A stretch of DNA of 46,505 nt from an uncultured Mobiluncus sp. (GTDB taxonomy: Bacteria; Actinomycetota; Actinomycetes; Actinomycetales; Actinomycetaceae), in assembly GCF_947087965.1 (NCBI RefSeq), contig NZ_CAMUES010000011.1, positions 1-46,505 on the forward strand, read 5' to 3'. Shown here in pieces: positions 1 through 9,431 of the stretch. A model generated the notes under the pieces. The model had not been told where the DNA came from. It worked only from the letters and a program-made list of their open reading frames with translations, and ran no database searches. Position 1 is the stretch's first letter. Each line of letters starts with the position of its first letter. Both the position numbers and the translations under genes were made by a program.

Positions 1-2634
1 CAGGAGTTGAAGGCGCAAGCCGAGGCGGCCGGGGCGAAAGCGCAGCAGCTCGCCGCCAGCGGAGATATGGCAGGAGTTGGGGCGGCGATAGCCCAAGCTG
101 AACAATTCGGGGCTGCAGCCCAGCAGGCCGGAGCCCAAGCCCAAGAACAGGGCGCCGCCGCCCAACAACTCGGGGCCGAAGCCCAGGCGGCGGGCACCGA
201 GGCTCAAACCGAGGCCGCTCGTGCCCAAGAAATCGGCGCCCAAGCGCAGGCGGCGGGGAATCAGGCTCTTGCCAGTGGAAACCAAGCCCAGAGCCTGGCC
301 GCGCAAGCTCGCCGACTGGGTGACCAAGCCAAAGCGAAGGGCGACAGGGCTCAGGAACTGGGCGATCAAGCGAAAGACAAGGGCGACATCGCCAAAGACT
401 TGGCGAACCGTGCCCAAGCGCTCGGCGACGCAGCCCAAGCGCTGGGCGACCAAGCCAAAGCGCTGTCCGAACCCGACTGGCCCGTCTCAAAAGCTCTGCA
501 CACCGAGCTGAAACAGTTTGAGACGAAACTGAAAGGGATGCCACACGTAGACAAGGTGTCCTATCCCTTCGTGGAATACAACGCCATGCTCGATCCCCAA
601 GCGCGGGAACTGGTGGCGAAGGACGGCCAGGGGTTTGTCATGGTGGCCACTATGGATTTGCGGGTCAACGGGAAAGCTCAAAAGACCCCGCCGGAACAGT
701 TCGAGCCGGACGTGAGGAACGTTGAGAAAGCCCTGGGCGAGCTGGAATCCACGCTGAAATCGGCTCTGCCAAAAGATGCGGTGCAGTCCGATTTCCGGGT
801 GCGGGTCACGGACGCGGACCTGGTAAACCAGGCCGGAATCCAAACCCTTAAGAACGACCTGGTGCGCTCCGAATCGATTGGGATTCCGCTGTCTTTCCTG
901 ATTATGGCGGTCGTGTTCGGAGGATTTTTGGCCGCTTTGCTGCCGCTGTCGGGAGCGATGGTGGCGATTTCCACCGCCCTGGCCATCATGCTGGGGATGA
1001 CTTATCTGTTTGAGCAGCAGTCTTTCGCCGTCAACGTGATTTCAGTGCTGGGGCTGGGGCTATCCATCGACTACGGCTTGTTGATAGTGTCGCGCTACCA
1101 CGAGGAACTTGTGCGTTTGCGTGACCTGCCCGAAGACGAATGGAAACCGGACTTCTCCGGGGTGAAAAAACCCAAGACCCGCGAGCGGCTGGAAGCCCTG
1201 AATCCGCGCTACCTGCGGGCTTTGGAAATTACCCTGTCTACCGCGGGGCGAACGACTTTCTTTAGTGCCCTGACTGTGGCGATTGCGTCCTCCGGCATGA
1301 TTTTCTTCCGGCCGGAGCTGTTGAAGTCCCTGGGTATTGCGGGGTCCTCCACCGTGCTGCTGGCGATGATTGCGGCGCTGACTTTGGTGTCCGCGCTCAT
1401 GTTTATGGCTTCCGCCCGCCTGGAAAAGCCCTCCATCCTGACCAAGATTCCGTTCCTGCGCCGCTTCATGGGCGACGTAGAGCCGGCACATGTGAAGCAC
1501 CGGGTAACGCAAAGCAAAGATCCGGATGGCGCACCGGAAGTTGACCCCGAAACGGAAAACACGTTCTTTTATCGGATTTCCATCGCGGTAACCCGCAAAC
1601 CCTGGCTGTCTTTCATCGTTTCGGCAACGGTTTTGGTGGCGGCGTGTCTGCCATTGGCGACTTTGAATCTGCGCAACTCGCTGTTCGACATGCTGCCAGT
1701 CCACAACGAACAAAGGCTTTTGTACGAAGATTTATCCGTCCAGGTGCCGCGTACCGGACTGCCCCCGGTGCGTATCGTCGCCGAGGACACCACGCCCGAG
1801 GAACTTGATGCCTGGACTGAAGCAAACCTCAGCGATATCAAAGGAATCGCCCAAGTTTTTGCCGCTTCCCAACTGGGCGACACGAAGGACTCCGTGGCCA
1901 TCGTGGATCTGGAAACGAAAGACATCGGTTCCCCGCAAGCCGAGAGGATCGTGAAGGAAATCCGGGATAAACCCCATGATTTCGAGCGCTATGTCATCGG
2001 CCAGGCGGCGAACCAAATCGACTTCATCTCGTCATTGGCCCAAGGCTTGCCCTGGGTGCTCAGCGTGCTGGTGATTATCACCATTATCCTGCTGTTCCTC
2101 ATGACCGGCTCGATAGTGATACCGCTGCAAGCCCTGGTGATAAACACGTTGTCACTGATGGCGACCCTGGGGATCTCCACCCTGGTCTTTGTTGACGGTT
2201 TCGGGGTGGAGCTGTTGGGTGCCCAAAAACTGCCGGGGCTGGAATCTTACGTGGTCGTGATGCTGATGTGCTTCGGCTTCGGGCTGTCGATAGACTACGA
2301 GCTGTTCCTGTTATCTCGAATGAAAGAGGTGTGGGACGAGACCGGGTCGGCCCGTCTGTCGGTCATTCAAGGCTTGACGCGCTCGGCGCGGATTGTGACT
2401 TCCGCGGCAACCATTCTGGTCTTTGTGTTCCTCGCGTTCGTGACCGGGCACATGATTGTGTTGAAGCAGGTCGGATTTATTTTGGCGTTGGCGGTCGCCT
2501 TTGACGCCACTATTGTCCGCATGGTGCTGGTGCCCTCCGTGATGGCTCTGTTCGGCCGGGTGAACTGGTGGGCGCCGCGACCCCTGCGCCGCCTGCATAA
2601 TCGCTTCTCGGAAAGTTTCACGCACCACGGGTGA
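1..2634 (+). CDS. MMPL-family transporter, 5' end outside the window
   Basis: The reading frame is open from base 1, so the start lies upstream. The visible part begins inside the first large extracytoplasmic loop. Residues about 1-155 are an Ala/Gln/Gly-rich stretch with a clear 7-residue period (units such as AQAQAAG, DQAKAKG), predicted to form a long coiled coil. A folded loop region follows, then membrane helices from about residue 295 (SFLIMAVVFGGFLAALLPL). The motif GLSIDYGLLIVSR, typical of MMPL/RND helix 4, is repeated in the second half as GLSIDYELFLLSR. This is the duplicated 2x6-helix architecture of proton-driven MMPL exporters (MmpL/YdfJ type) that move lipids or hydrophobic compounds across the membrane. 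The substrate is not readable. The first TM helix must lie upstream. The end is well defined by TGA at 2632-2634. Confidence 0.9.
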   Translation, partial: QELKAQAEAAGAKAQQLAASGDMAGVGAAIAQAEQFGAAAQQAGAQAQEQGAAAQQLGAEAQAAGTEAQTEAARAQEIGAQAQAAGNQALASGNQAQSLAAQARRLGDQAKAKGDRAQELGDQAKDKGDIAKDLANRAQALGDAAQALGDQAKALSEPDWPVSKALHTELKQFETKLKGMPHVDKVSYPFVEYNAMLDPQARELVAKDGQGFVMVATMDLRVNGKAQKTPPEQFEPDVRNVEKALGELESTLKSALPKDAVQSDFRVRVTDADLVNQAGIQTLKNDLVRSESIGIPLSFLIMAVVFGGFLAALLPLSGAMVAISTALAIMLGMTYLFEQQSFAVNVISVLGLGLSIDYGLLIVSRYHEELVRLRDLPEDEWKPDFSGVKKPKTRERLEALNPRYLRALEITLSTAGRTTFFSALTVAIASSGMIFFRPELLKSLGIAGSSTVLLAMIAALTLVSALMFMASARLEKPSILTKIPFLRRFMGDVEPAHVKHRVTQSKDPDGAPEVDPETENTFFYRISIAVTRKPWLSFIVSATVLVAACLPLATLNLRNSLFDMLPVHNEQRLLYEDLSVQVPRTGLPPVRIVAEDTTPEELDAWTEANLSDIKGIAQVFAASQLGDTKDSVAIVDLETKDIGSPQAERIVKEIRDKPHDFERYVIGQAANQIDFISSLAQGLPWVLSVLVIITIILLFLMTGSIVIPLQALVINTLSLMATLGISTLVFVDGFGVELLGAQKLPGLESYVVVMLMCFGFGLSIDYELFLLSRMKEVWDETGSARLSVIQGLTRSARIVTSAATILVFVFLAFVTGHMIVLKQVGFILALAVAFDATIVRMVLVPSVMALFGRVNWWAPRPLRRLHNRFSESFTHHG

Positions 2635-2767
2635 GCTAGCCCGGTAATAATTCCAGGTAAATGTAGGGTAAAAACTTCCCTGCGATTTTGGTCATCAAGC
2701 GTATACTCGTGGGCCTCTAGGTGGTATGGTTTTTCTGTAAAATCGAGTGATTTTGAAAGGAAAAACC

Positions 2768-3982
2768 GTGAGTCTTCCTCCACCTCCCGAAAACGAATCT
2801 TTGCCGCCCGCGCCCGTAAATCCCACGGCCTACCCCGGCGCCCAGCCAGCGATGCCTCCCGCACAGCCGCAACATACAGCGCAGCACGTTGCGCAGCCTA
2901 GCCAGCCGGAACAGCCCGGTTTTGCCCCGGCTCAACCCGCTGCTCCAATGCAGCCAGTCGCACCTTCTGCGATGCCTCCGGTTTCGTATCAGCCGATGCC
3001 TCCCGCTCCGGTCCAGCCGATGCCTCCGGCTGCGGGTTCGGCGATGCCTCCGGTTCCAGGTCAGCCGATGGGTGTGCCCCAAGCTGCCGGGCAACCTGTC
3101 CCGCCTGTGACCGGTGCGCAGCCCATGGTTGGCTACACCAACCAAATTCCCGGTGGCGCTCCTGGCCAGGGGGGTATCTACATCGCGATGCCAAAGCAAG
3201 ACGGCGAATTCATGAAAGCCTTGAAGGCGATTTTCCCCACATTTAAGCGGATTCACAAATCCCAAGGCGACCAGGTAGTGCTGGAGAACCTGCAGCTGAA
3301 AGCCTGGTGGTGGGTGATGTTCCTGCTGTTCAGCATCATTTCCGGCTTGGCATATTCCGTTGGGGTAGCGCGTTCAGCGGACTTGATGGTGGGCGGTTTT
3401 ATCAACGGCTTGAGCAATTCCATCGGAGCCGGAAGCATTTCACCCTACTCCATCCTCAGCTTCGGATACTGGTTCCTGGTCTTTTTCGTGGCCATCATCG
3501 TGTCTTTTGTGGCAGTCATTCTCCGGGCGGTTTTTGTCAAAGCAACCGTGGCAACGTTTAAAGGGGACATGACTTTCCTGCAGTGCTGCAACGTGGTGGC
3601 TACCGGTCTGGTGCTTCCCACCATTGCGCTGGCAGCTATTTTCGTAATCGAGCTGCTGCCCATCCCGTTCTTGACTATGCTGCTGGTGGTCTTATTGACG
3701 ATAGCGTTCCTCGGTGGCTTGTTCATGATGGAGCTGCTGATTAGCGCCGCTATTCGCAACATTACGCGGACTGAAAAAACTACCGCCTTGTGGCACTCTA
3801 TGTTCTTGGTGTTGTGCCTGGCCTGCTTCACCTTCGTTTACCTGATTCTAGGATTCACCACCACCACCATCGCGATTGGTAGTAGCGCGGTTTCAGCCGG
3901 CACAGGCATGGTCCAGGAGGGGTTGGACAATATGGGAGGGCCGAATTTGGGAGATGCCCTCGAAGAAATGCTGGGACAATAA
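2768..3982 (+). CDS. Pro-rich Yip1-like integral membrane protein
   Basis: This is a 404-aa protein. I chose GTG at 2768 because GAAAGG at 2755-2760 sits 7 nt upstream; an in-frame start at 2747 lies before that site and lacks its own. Residues about 1-135 are low-complexity and Pro/Gln/Ala-rich, with MPP-containing repeats (QPMPPAP, SAMPPVP). A short soluble stretch follows (FMKALKAIFPTFKRIHKSQGDQ), then about five hydrophobic segments from residue about 180 to the end, in an arrangement reminiscent of Yip1-like domains. No catalytic motif is visible. Proline-rich cytoplasmic N-termini on membrane proteins are common in actinobacteria and usually mediate protein contacts. Function is unknown. 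A strong terminator follows. Confidence 0.75.
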   Translation: MSLPPPPENESLPPAPVNPTAYPGAQPAMPPAQPQHTAQHVAQPSQPEQPGFAPAQPAAPMQPVAPSAMPPVSYQPMPPAPVQPMPPAAGSAMPPVPGQPMGVPQAAGQPVPPVTGAQPMVGYTNQIPGGAPGQGGIYIAMPKQDGEFMKALKAIFPTFKRIHKSQGDQVVLENLQLKAWWWVMFLLFSIISGLAYSVGVARSADLMVGGFINGLSNSIGAGSISPYSILSFGYWFLVFFVAIIVSFVAVILRAVFVKATVATFKGDMTFLQCCNVVATGLVLPTIALAAIFVIELLPIPFLTMLLVVLLTIAFLGGLFMMELLISAAIRNITRTEKTTALWHSMFLVLCLACFTFVYLILGFTTTTIAIGSSAVSAGTGMVQEGLDNMGGPNLGDALEEMLGQ

Positions 3983-4002
3983 CCCTCTCGGCGAGTCTGA
4001 GA

Positions 4003-4058
4003 AAAGTTCCCTGGGGAAGCGGCGAGAGTCTCGTGGCAACCCCGGGGAACTTTCTTTT
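4003..4058 (+). terminator. Rho-independent terminator after the Yip1-like gene
   Basis: Arms AAAGTTCCC (4003-4011) and GGGAACTTT (4045-4053) are perfectly complementary. A GC-rich inner part strengthens the stem, and CTTTT follows. It lies 20 nt after the stop and separates this gene from the transhydrogenase operon. Confidence 0.75.
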
Positions 4059-4211
4059 GCTTTAGGCCGGCCGCCGCGAACTTGACCGCAGTCTGAATCC
4101 GCCACCCGATAAAAACAACCCTGCGAGTTACTGATAGGATAAACCCGTCACGGGGACCATCCCGCCCCGGCCCGTTCGAGGCCGGAAACTGTTGACATTC
4201 AGGAGTTATAC

Positions 4212-5744
4212 GTGCGTATAGGAATACCGAGAGAGCCCGCTGAGGGGCAAAAACTGGTATCCGCCACACCTGACACCGTTGGCAAACTGATTAAGTTGGG
4301 TTATGAGGTCATTGTCGAAGCCGGAGCTGGCGCCGACGCGTCGTACCCAGACCAGCTTTATCGCGATGCCGGTGCCGAAGTGGTGGGACCGCAGGAAGTT
4401 TGGCAGGCAGACATTGTCACGACTTTGGACACCCCGCCGCAAGACAAAATCGACCAGCTGCGTGAAGGCACCGTGTTGATTTCGCGCCTCGGGGTGCGTA
4501 TCCACCCCGAAATCGCCGAAGTGTTCGCCAAGCGAAACGTGACCGCGATTTCGATGGACGCCGTGCCGCGCATTACCCGCGCTCAGGCGATGGACGTGCT
4601 GTCCTCGATGGCAAACATCGCTGGTTACCGCGCGGTTATCGAGGCCGCTAACGCTTTCGGGCGCTTGTTTACCGGCCAGGTCACGGCCGCCGGCAAGATG
4701 CCTCCGGCTAAGGTTTACGTTATCGGCGCTGGTGTCGCCGGTTTGGCGGCTATCGGCACCGCGAACTCGATGGGTGCCATCGTCCAGGCCACCGATGTGC
4801 GCGCCGCCGCGGCTGAACAGGTGGAATCCATGGGAGCTGAGTTCGTGGAGATTCCCGCTCCCGCTCAGGAATCCTCGGACGGCTACGCCAAGGAAATGAA
4901 CGAGGATCAGGCCAAAGCGGCCCTGAAACTCTATACGGAACAGGCCGCCGCTTCTGACATCGTCATTACCACCGCCCAGATTCCGGGTCGTCCCGCCCCG
5001 CTGTTGCTCACTGCAGAAGCGGTGGGGGGCATGAAACCCGGTTCTGTCATCGTGGACATGGCGGGCGGCAACTGCGAACTGACCAAGGCTGGGGAAGTGG
5101 TGGTAACTGACAACGGCGTGACCATAATCGGCTTCACCGATCTGGCGAACCGTCTGCCCGGCCAGGCCTCCCAGCTCTACGGGCAAAACATTGTGAACCT
5201 CATGAAACTTATGACCCCGGAAAAAGACGGCACCATCGTCTTTGACCTGGAGGACGAAGTCGTGCGGTCCATCACTATTGCCCACGAAAAGGACGTACTG
5301 TGGCCCCCGCCGCCCATTTCGGTCTCGGCGGCCCCGGCCAAGCCCGCCCCCGCAGCGTCAGCGCACGCAGCTGCTGAACCGGAAAAGCCGAAGTCCCACG
5401 CCATGCGGAACTTCTGGATTTTCGTGGCCGCCGTGCTGGGCATCGCCCTGGTCGCGGTGACACCGTTCTCGATGCTGCCCTACTACATCATTTTGGCGCT
5501 GGCGATTGTGGCCGGGTTCTACGTAATCACCAACGTGACCCACTCGCTGCACACCCCGTTGATGAGTGAAACAAACGCGATTTCGGGCATCATCCTGGTC
5601 GGCGCGATTCTGTCGCTGGCTCAATCGACCTCGTGGATTGTGACGGGCCTAGCAGGTCTGGCCATCCTGATTGCTTCTATCAACATTTTCGGCGGTTTCT
5701 TTGTGACCCATCGAATGCTCAAGATGTTCCAGAAGGAGGACTAA
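4212..5744 (+). CDS. pntA: NAD(P) transhydrogenase subunit alpha
   Basis: This is a 510-aa protein with a GTG start preceded by AGGAG at 4201-4205. Together with PntB it couples hydride transfer between NADH and NADP+ to proton translocation, supplying NADPH. Residues 1-135 match the AlaDH/PNT N-terminal domain (MRIGIPRE start). The dinucleotide fold carries VIGAGVAGLAA at about 170-180, followed by the acidic-end strand VQATDVR. An Ala/Pro linker (about 365-395) leads to four C-terminal helices (about 400-505). Domain I and the alpha membrane part are therefore on one chain, as in the E. coli type of the same length. pntB follows 3 nt later, so the pair is one operon. Confidence 0.95.
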   Translation: MRIGIPREPAEGQKLVSATPDTVGKLIKLGYEVIVEAGAGADASYPDQLYRDAGAEVVGPQEVWQADIVTTLDTPPQDKIDQLREGTVLISRLGVRIHPEIAEVFAKRNVTAISMDAVPRITRAQAMDVLSSMANIAGYRAVIEAANAFGRLFTGQVTAAGKMPPAKVYVIGAGVAGLAAIGTANSMGAIVQATDVRAAAAEQVESMGAEFVEIPAPAQESSDGYAKEMNEDQAKAALKLYTEQAAASDIVITTAQIPGRPAPLLLTAEAVGGMKPGSVIVDMAGGNCELTKAGEVVVTDNGVTIIGFTDLANRLPGQASQLYGQNIVNLMKLMTPEKDGTIVFDLEDEVVRSITIAHEKDVLWPPPPISVSAAPAKPAPAASAHAAAEPEKPKSHAMRNFWIFVAAVLGIALVAVTPFSMLPYYIILALAIVAGFYVITNVTHSLHTPLMSETNAISGIILVGAILSLAQSTSWIVTGLAGLAILIASINIFGGFFVTHRMLKMFQKED

Positions 5745-5747
5745 GCC

Positions 5748-7277
5748 ATGTTGCACACACTTGTGAACCTTGCCGCTAACGCGACTGACCACGCCGACAT
5801 GACCACCCTCGCTTACTGGAGCGATCACGTCGAATACTTCGCCTACCTCATCGCCGCCCTGCTGTTCATCATGGCCTTGGCCGGTCTGTCTAACCAGACC
5901 ACCGCCCTGCGCGGCAACAAGTTCGGTATCGCCGGCATGAGCATCGCGCTGGTGTCGATTATCTTTGTCGCCTTGACGGCCAACCCGCCGGCAAACGCCG
6001 TGACCCACGTCGGTCAAACCGCTTCTATCCTGGTGGGATGTATGCTGCTGGGCGCGATTATCGGCCTGTGGAAGGCCAAGAACGTTAAGATGACGGGAAT
6101 GCCCGAACTCATCGCCTTGCTGCACTCGTTTGTGGGTCTAGCGGCGGTGCTGGTCGGGTTCAACACCTTCATGGAACTTTCGGCCACCGACAACGCGGAA
6201 ACCGTGCGCGACATGGGCTTCCACCTGGGCGAAGTCGGGATTGGCATCTTTATCGGCGCGGTGACCTTCACCGGTTCCATCATCGCCTACCTGAAGTTGT
6301 CGGCCAAGATTAAAGGCAAGCCGTTGATGCTGCCGGCGCGTAACTTCCTGAACATCCTGATGATTCTGGCGGTTATCGCCATGATTGTGTGGATGATTGT
6401 GGCCAAGCGCACGGATCCGGCCGGCGCCGATGCCGCCCTGCTCCAGCAGCAGTGGATTGCTTTGGGCGTTTTGACCGCGATTTCCCTGGTGCTCGGTTTG
6501 CACCTGGTGGCCGCTATCGGCGGCGGGGATATGCCGGTGGTCGTGTCCATGCTGAACTCGTATTCCGGCTGGGCGGCCGCGGCGGCTGGCTTTATGCTCT
6601 CCAACCCGCTGTTGATTATCGTTGGTGCCCTGGTTGGTTCTTCCGGTGCGTTCCTGTCCTACATCATGTGTAAAGGCATGGGCCGCTCGTTTATCTCTGT
6701 TATCCTCGGCGGTTTTGGCGAGGGTGCGGGCCCGAAGCAGGAAGCCAAGGATTACGGTGAACACACCGAAATCAAGGCTCCCGAAGCCGCGGAGATTTTG
6801 AAGGGCGCCAAGTCCGTCATCATCACTCCCGGCTACGGTATGGCTACCGCGGGCGCGCAGTTTGCGGTCGCGGACTTGACCAAGAAGCTGCGTGAGGCGG
6901 GCGTGGAGGTTCGTTTCGGGATTCACCCGGTGGCGGGCCGTCTGCCTGGGCACATGAACGTGCTGTTGGCCGAGGCTAAGGTGCCTTACGACATCGTGCT
7001 CGAGATGGACGAGATTAATGACGACTTCCCGGACACGGACGTGGTCCTGGTCATCGGTGCGAACGACACCGTGAACCCTGACGCCTACGAGCCGGGCTCC
7101 CCGATTGCGGGAATGCCGGTGCTCCATGTCTGGGAGGCGGGGCGCGTGATTATCTTCAAGCGTTCGATGGCGACCGGCTATGCCGGGGTGCAAAACCCGT
7201 TGTTCTTTAACGAGAACTCGGACATGCTCTTCGGTGACGCCAAGGCCTCCGTGGAGGAAATCATCAAGAACCTGTGA
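5748..7277 (+). CDS. pntB: NAD(P) transhydrogenase subunit beta
   Basis: This is a 509-aa protein. ATG at 5748 is preceded by AAGGAGG, which overlaps the end of pntA, so the two are likely translationally coupled. The N-terminal two-thirds is a bundle of hydrophobic helices (proton channel). The C-terminal domain from about residue 350 is the NADP(H)-binding domain III, with ITPGYGMATAGAQ, FGIHPVAGRLPGHMNVLLAE and VVLVIGANDTVNP, all hallmarks of PntB. It is somewhat longer than E. coli PntB (462 aa) because of an extended N-terminus (about 25 residues before the first helix). A strong terminator follows the stop. Confidence 0.95.
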   Translation: MLHTLVNLAANATDHADMTTLAYWSDHVEYFAYLIAALLFIMALAGLSNQTTALRGNKFGIAGMSIALVSIIFVALTANPPANAVTHVGQTASILVGCMLLGAIIGLWKAKNVKMTGMPELIALLHSFVGLAAVLVGFNTFMELSATDNAETVRDMGFHLGEVGIGIFIGAVTFTGSIIAYLKLSAKIKGKPLMLPARNFLNILMILAVIAMIVWMIVAKRTDPAGADAALLQQQWIALGVLTAISLVLGLHLVAAIGGGDMPVVVSMLNSYSGWAAAAAGFMLSNPLLIIVGALVGSSGAFLSYIMCKGMGRSFISVILGGFGEGAGPKQEAKDYGEHTEIKAPEAAEILKGAKSVIITPGYGMATAGAQFAVADLTKKLREAGVEVRFGIHPVAGRLPGHMNVLLAEAKVPYDIVLEMDEINDDFPDTDVVLVIGANDTVNPDAYEPGSPIAGMPVLHVWEAGRVIIFKRSMATGYAGVQNPLFFNENSDMLFGDAKASVEEIIKNL

Positions 7278-7289
7278 GGTTTTGCCCAG

Positions 7290-7327
7290 CGGTTTCCCCT
7301 GCCTTCCGGCGGGGGAAACCGTTTTTT
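7290..7327 (+). terminator. Terminator of the pntAB operon
   Basis: Perfect 10-bp stem CGGTTTCCCC (7290-7299) / GGGGAAACCG (7312-7321), followed directly by six T (7322-7327), 13 nt after the pntB stop. Confidence 0.9.
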
Positions 7328-7442
7328 ATCCCCGCCGAGCCGGGCCTGGTGGCGTGGAACTTGCACTGAACTGAAAACCAGTAAAAAAGAGCAAAACGGC
7401 GCGTAGCATGGTTGTGTATGTCGACTCGGTGAAAGCGGTAAA

Positions 7443-8231
7443 ATGGCTGGTGAGAGCGCAAACAGCAGGAAGACGCTGCTGATACTGATTAACCTACTTC
7501 TAGTAATTATCTTGGTGCTGGGTGCGATTTTTGCGTTCTCTCTCAGTGCCAAAGATGTCTCCACGGCTAAGTTGGGGAGCAAACCGTATCAGGGTAATGT
7601 GCACCATGAGGTTACTGGTCCTAAGTTGCCAAAAGATTTTATGAAAGACTTTGATTTATCGGATATTCGTCTTCCGTACGATAACAATTTAGCGCCCGTT
7701 GATTCTCCGAGTCCGTTGAGACCCAATCCCGCTTGCCATTGGATTGTAAATTGGGACAAACCAACTGTGTTGCAACCCATGCCAATGTCACCCAACGAGT
7801 GTTGGAAAACAATCGAAAATGGCACCAGTACTGAGAAATGGTCTGCGTACGGGGCGAGCACTCCTTTCATTACGGCTGAGATTAGTGCTCCCACTTACGA
7901 AGATTTCAACGGTGACGGATTCCTGGACGTAGCATTTCAGGGGATGTCGCAGATGAAACCCAGCGGGGAAGGAGTGACCTACTTGCTAATCGCAAATGTG
8001 GCGCAACCCGACCAACCCTTTGCCGTATCTGTGGGACGTTCAATGCAGGCAACCGAGACATATCAGACCTTTTATAAAGGAGGGCTGTTTTCTCTTGCGA
8101 CTGTAAACACCGATAGTCCCGAACCTGAAAACCCACTCGTGAAGAACTATAAGTTTGTGACCAGGCCCGATTCTCTAACGGTTGAGCCAACTCAAACCCG
8201 CGGCAAGGAAGTGCTGGTGCATTTTCAGTAG
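7443..8231 (+). CDS. Membrane-anchored extracytoplasmic protein of unknown function
   Basis: This is a 262-aa protein. A short basic N-terminus is followed by one hydrophobic helix (about residues 12-33, LLILINLLLVIILVLGAIFAF) without a lipobox, so it is probably an uncleaved anchor with an outside domain. Residues about 160-172 (DFNGDGFLDVAFQ) resemble the Ca-binding loop of FG-GAP/VCBS repeats, which suggests a beta-propeller-like or Ca-binding fold, but only one such unit is visible. I do not recognise a family. The upstream Shine-Dalgarno is weak (GTGAAAGCGG). The gene is visibly less GC-rich than the pnt genes before it. It stands alone after the pntAB terminator. Confidence 0.6.
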   Translation: MAGESANSRKTLLILINLLLVIILVLGAIFAFSLSAKDVSTAKLGSKPYQGNVHHEVTGPKLPKDFMKDFDLSDIRLPYDNNLAPVDSPSPLRPNPACHWIVNWDKPTVLQPMPMSPNECWKTIENGTSTEKWSAYGASTPFITAEISAPTYEDFNGDGFLDVAFQGMSQMKPSGEGVTYLLIANVAQPDQPFAVSVGRSMQATETYQTFYKGGLFSLATVNTDSPEPENPLVKNYKFVTRPDSLTVEPTQTRGKEVLVHFQ

Positions 8232-8543
8232 TTTTTCTCACCAGTTCATAGTTTATGTACCCGTAAGCCAGAACCATGCCTCCCAGCGAATGATAGGAAT
8301 ATGCCATGTGTAACCTTCCTGGATGAAGAAAATGACCGATCGCATTGATAACAGGCGAGTGCAAATGCAAGTGCGGATTAACGAACTCATGAAACGGTAG
8401 CATAAGCTGTTCCAAGCTCTTTGGCATACTTGTTCAGCACTTTTCCAACCTGCCTTTTGCGCCCATGCCCTCACGCAAAGGCCACCACCACGCCCTTGTG
8501 AAAAATTCGATTGCCGAATCAAGCAACCATACGGAAGTGACAA
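8232..8543 (+). other. 312-bp region without a convincing gene
   Basis: No intact gene is supported. A short minus-strand stretch near 8395-8450 has coding-like character in one frame (KVLNKYAKELGTAYATVS) and is then interrupted by stops. It may be a gene remnant. No terminator with a T-run is visible after the stop at 8231. Confidence 0.35.
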
Positions 8544-9275
8544 ATGATATATGCACTCAGTGATATACACGGTTGTCTCGATGCTTTGGAAGACGCCTTG
8601 GCACGTATCGGGGATTTAGATGACATTCTGACCCCAGATTCCGATAATATGCTCATCTTCCTGGGCGATTACGTCGACGGCGGACCTGAGAGCGCATCTG
8701 TCTTATGCCGTATCCACGAGCTGCAACAACGCTACCGTGACAATGCCATCGTCCTCAAGGGAAACCATGACGACTGGCTGCTGGATTTCCTCACCACCGA
8801 TGAGCCGCTAATTATCGCCAACTTCACCGAGGAAACCTTGTGCAGTTTCCTCCCCGATACCGTTATCGACAACTTTTCTGGAATCGGTTCTTTCGAGGTA
8901 CTCTCAGCCATTCGGACCTATATTATGGAGCACTATCCCTGGCTGGTGGGTTGGCTGCATTCGCTGCCGCTCTATTTTAAGACGGAAACTCAGGTGTTCG
9001 TCCACGCCGGCATCGATGAGGACGCTGCGGAATGGTGGGAACTGGGCACCAGCGAAGACGTGATGCTCAATAAGTACCCGCCCACGACCGGACCATTCCT
9101 CATCGATGTTATTGCGGGTCATGTCGGCTCGGGGCAAGTTGCAGACGATCCGACTTTCCACGATGTTTTCTATGACGGATACTCGCACTACTTCATTGAT
9201 GGCTCGGTGATGCAATCTCAGCGGATTCCGGTTCTCACCTACGACACTGAGACAGGACAGTACGGTTCAATCTAA
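8544..9275 (+). CDS. PP2A-like metallophosphoesterase
   Basis: This is a 243-aa protein of the calcineurin-like/serine-threonine phosphatase superfamily. The metal-binding motifs are in order: SDIHG at residues 6-10 (Asp7, His9), GDYVDGG at 41-47 (Asp42, Asp45), KGNHDD at 72-77 (Asn74, His75), then FVHAGID near 151-157 and AGHVGSG near 192. The usual GDxxDRG Arg is replaced by Gly. These enzymes use a two-metal centre to hydrolyse phospho-proteins or dinucleoside polyphosphates; the substrate cannot be assigned. It is monocistronic and convergent with sodA. Confidence 0.85.
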   Translation: MIYALSDIHGCLDALEDALARIGDLDDILTPDSDNMLIFLGDYVDGGPESASVLCRIHELQQRYRDNAIVLKGNHDDWLLDFLTTDEPLIIANFTEETLCSFLPDTVIDNFSGIGSFEVLSAIRTYIMEHYPWLVGWLHSLPLYFKTETQVFVHAGIDEDAAEWWELGTSEDVMLNKYPPTTGPFLIDVIAGHVGSGQVADDPTFHDVFYDGYSHYFIDGSVMQSQRIPVLTYDTETGQYGSI

Positions 9276-9366
9276 GAGAACGGCTCCTGGGCAGTCCGAG
9301 CTGTTGATTCAGCGTCCGCCCCTGACGGTGATATCTACGATTCGGCGGATTGTCAGCCCTGTTCAA

Positions 9367-9400
9367 AACAACGGTGGCGACGCAAAATACGCCGCCACCG
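9367..9400 (-). terminator. Likely terminator of sodA
   Basis: Stem CGGTGGCG (9372-9379) / CGCCACCG (9393-9400). Read on the minus strand it is followed by a T-rich run (TTGTTTT). It lies 31 nt after the sodA stop. Confidence 0.6.
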
Positions 9401-9431
9401 CGCGAAATATAGAGTCCTGAGGTTTATAGCA

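Noticed and set aside
4206..5285. 359-codon minus-strand open frame opposite pntA
   Set aside because: It is a GC-bias shadow of a strongly conserved gene, rich in His/Gly/Arg, with no ribosome site. The same applies to 6138-7193 (pntB), 36392-37378 (typA) and 42363-43262 (dapD).
7906..8427. 173-codon minus-strand frame overlapping the end of the 262-aa protein gene
   Set aside because: Most of it is antisense to a plausible gene. Only a short part in another frame looks coding-like, and it is interrupted by stops.
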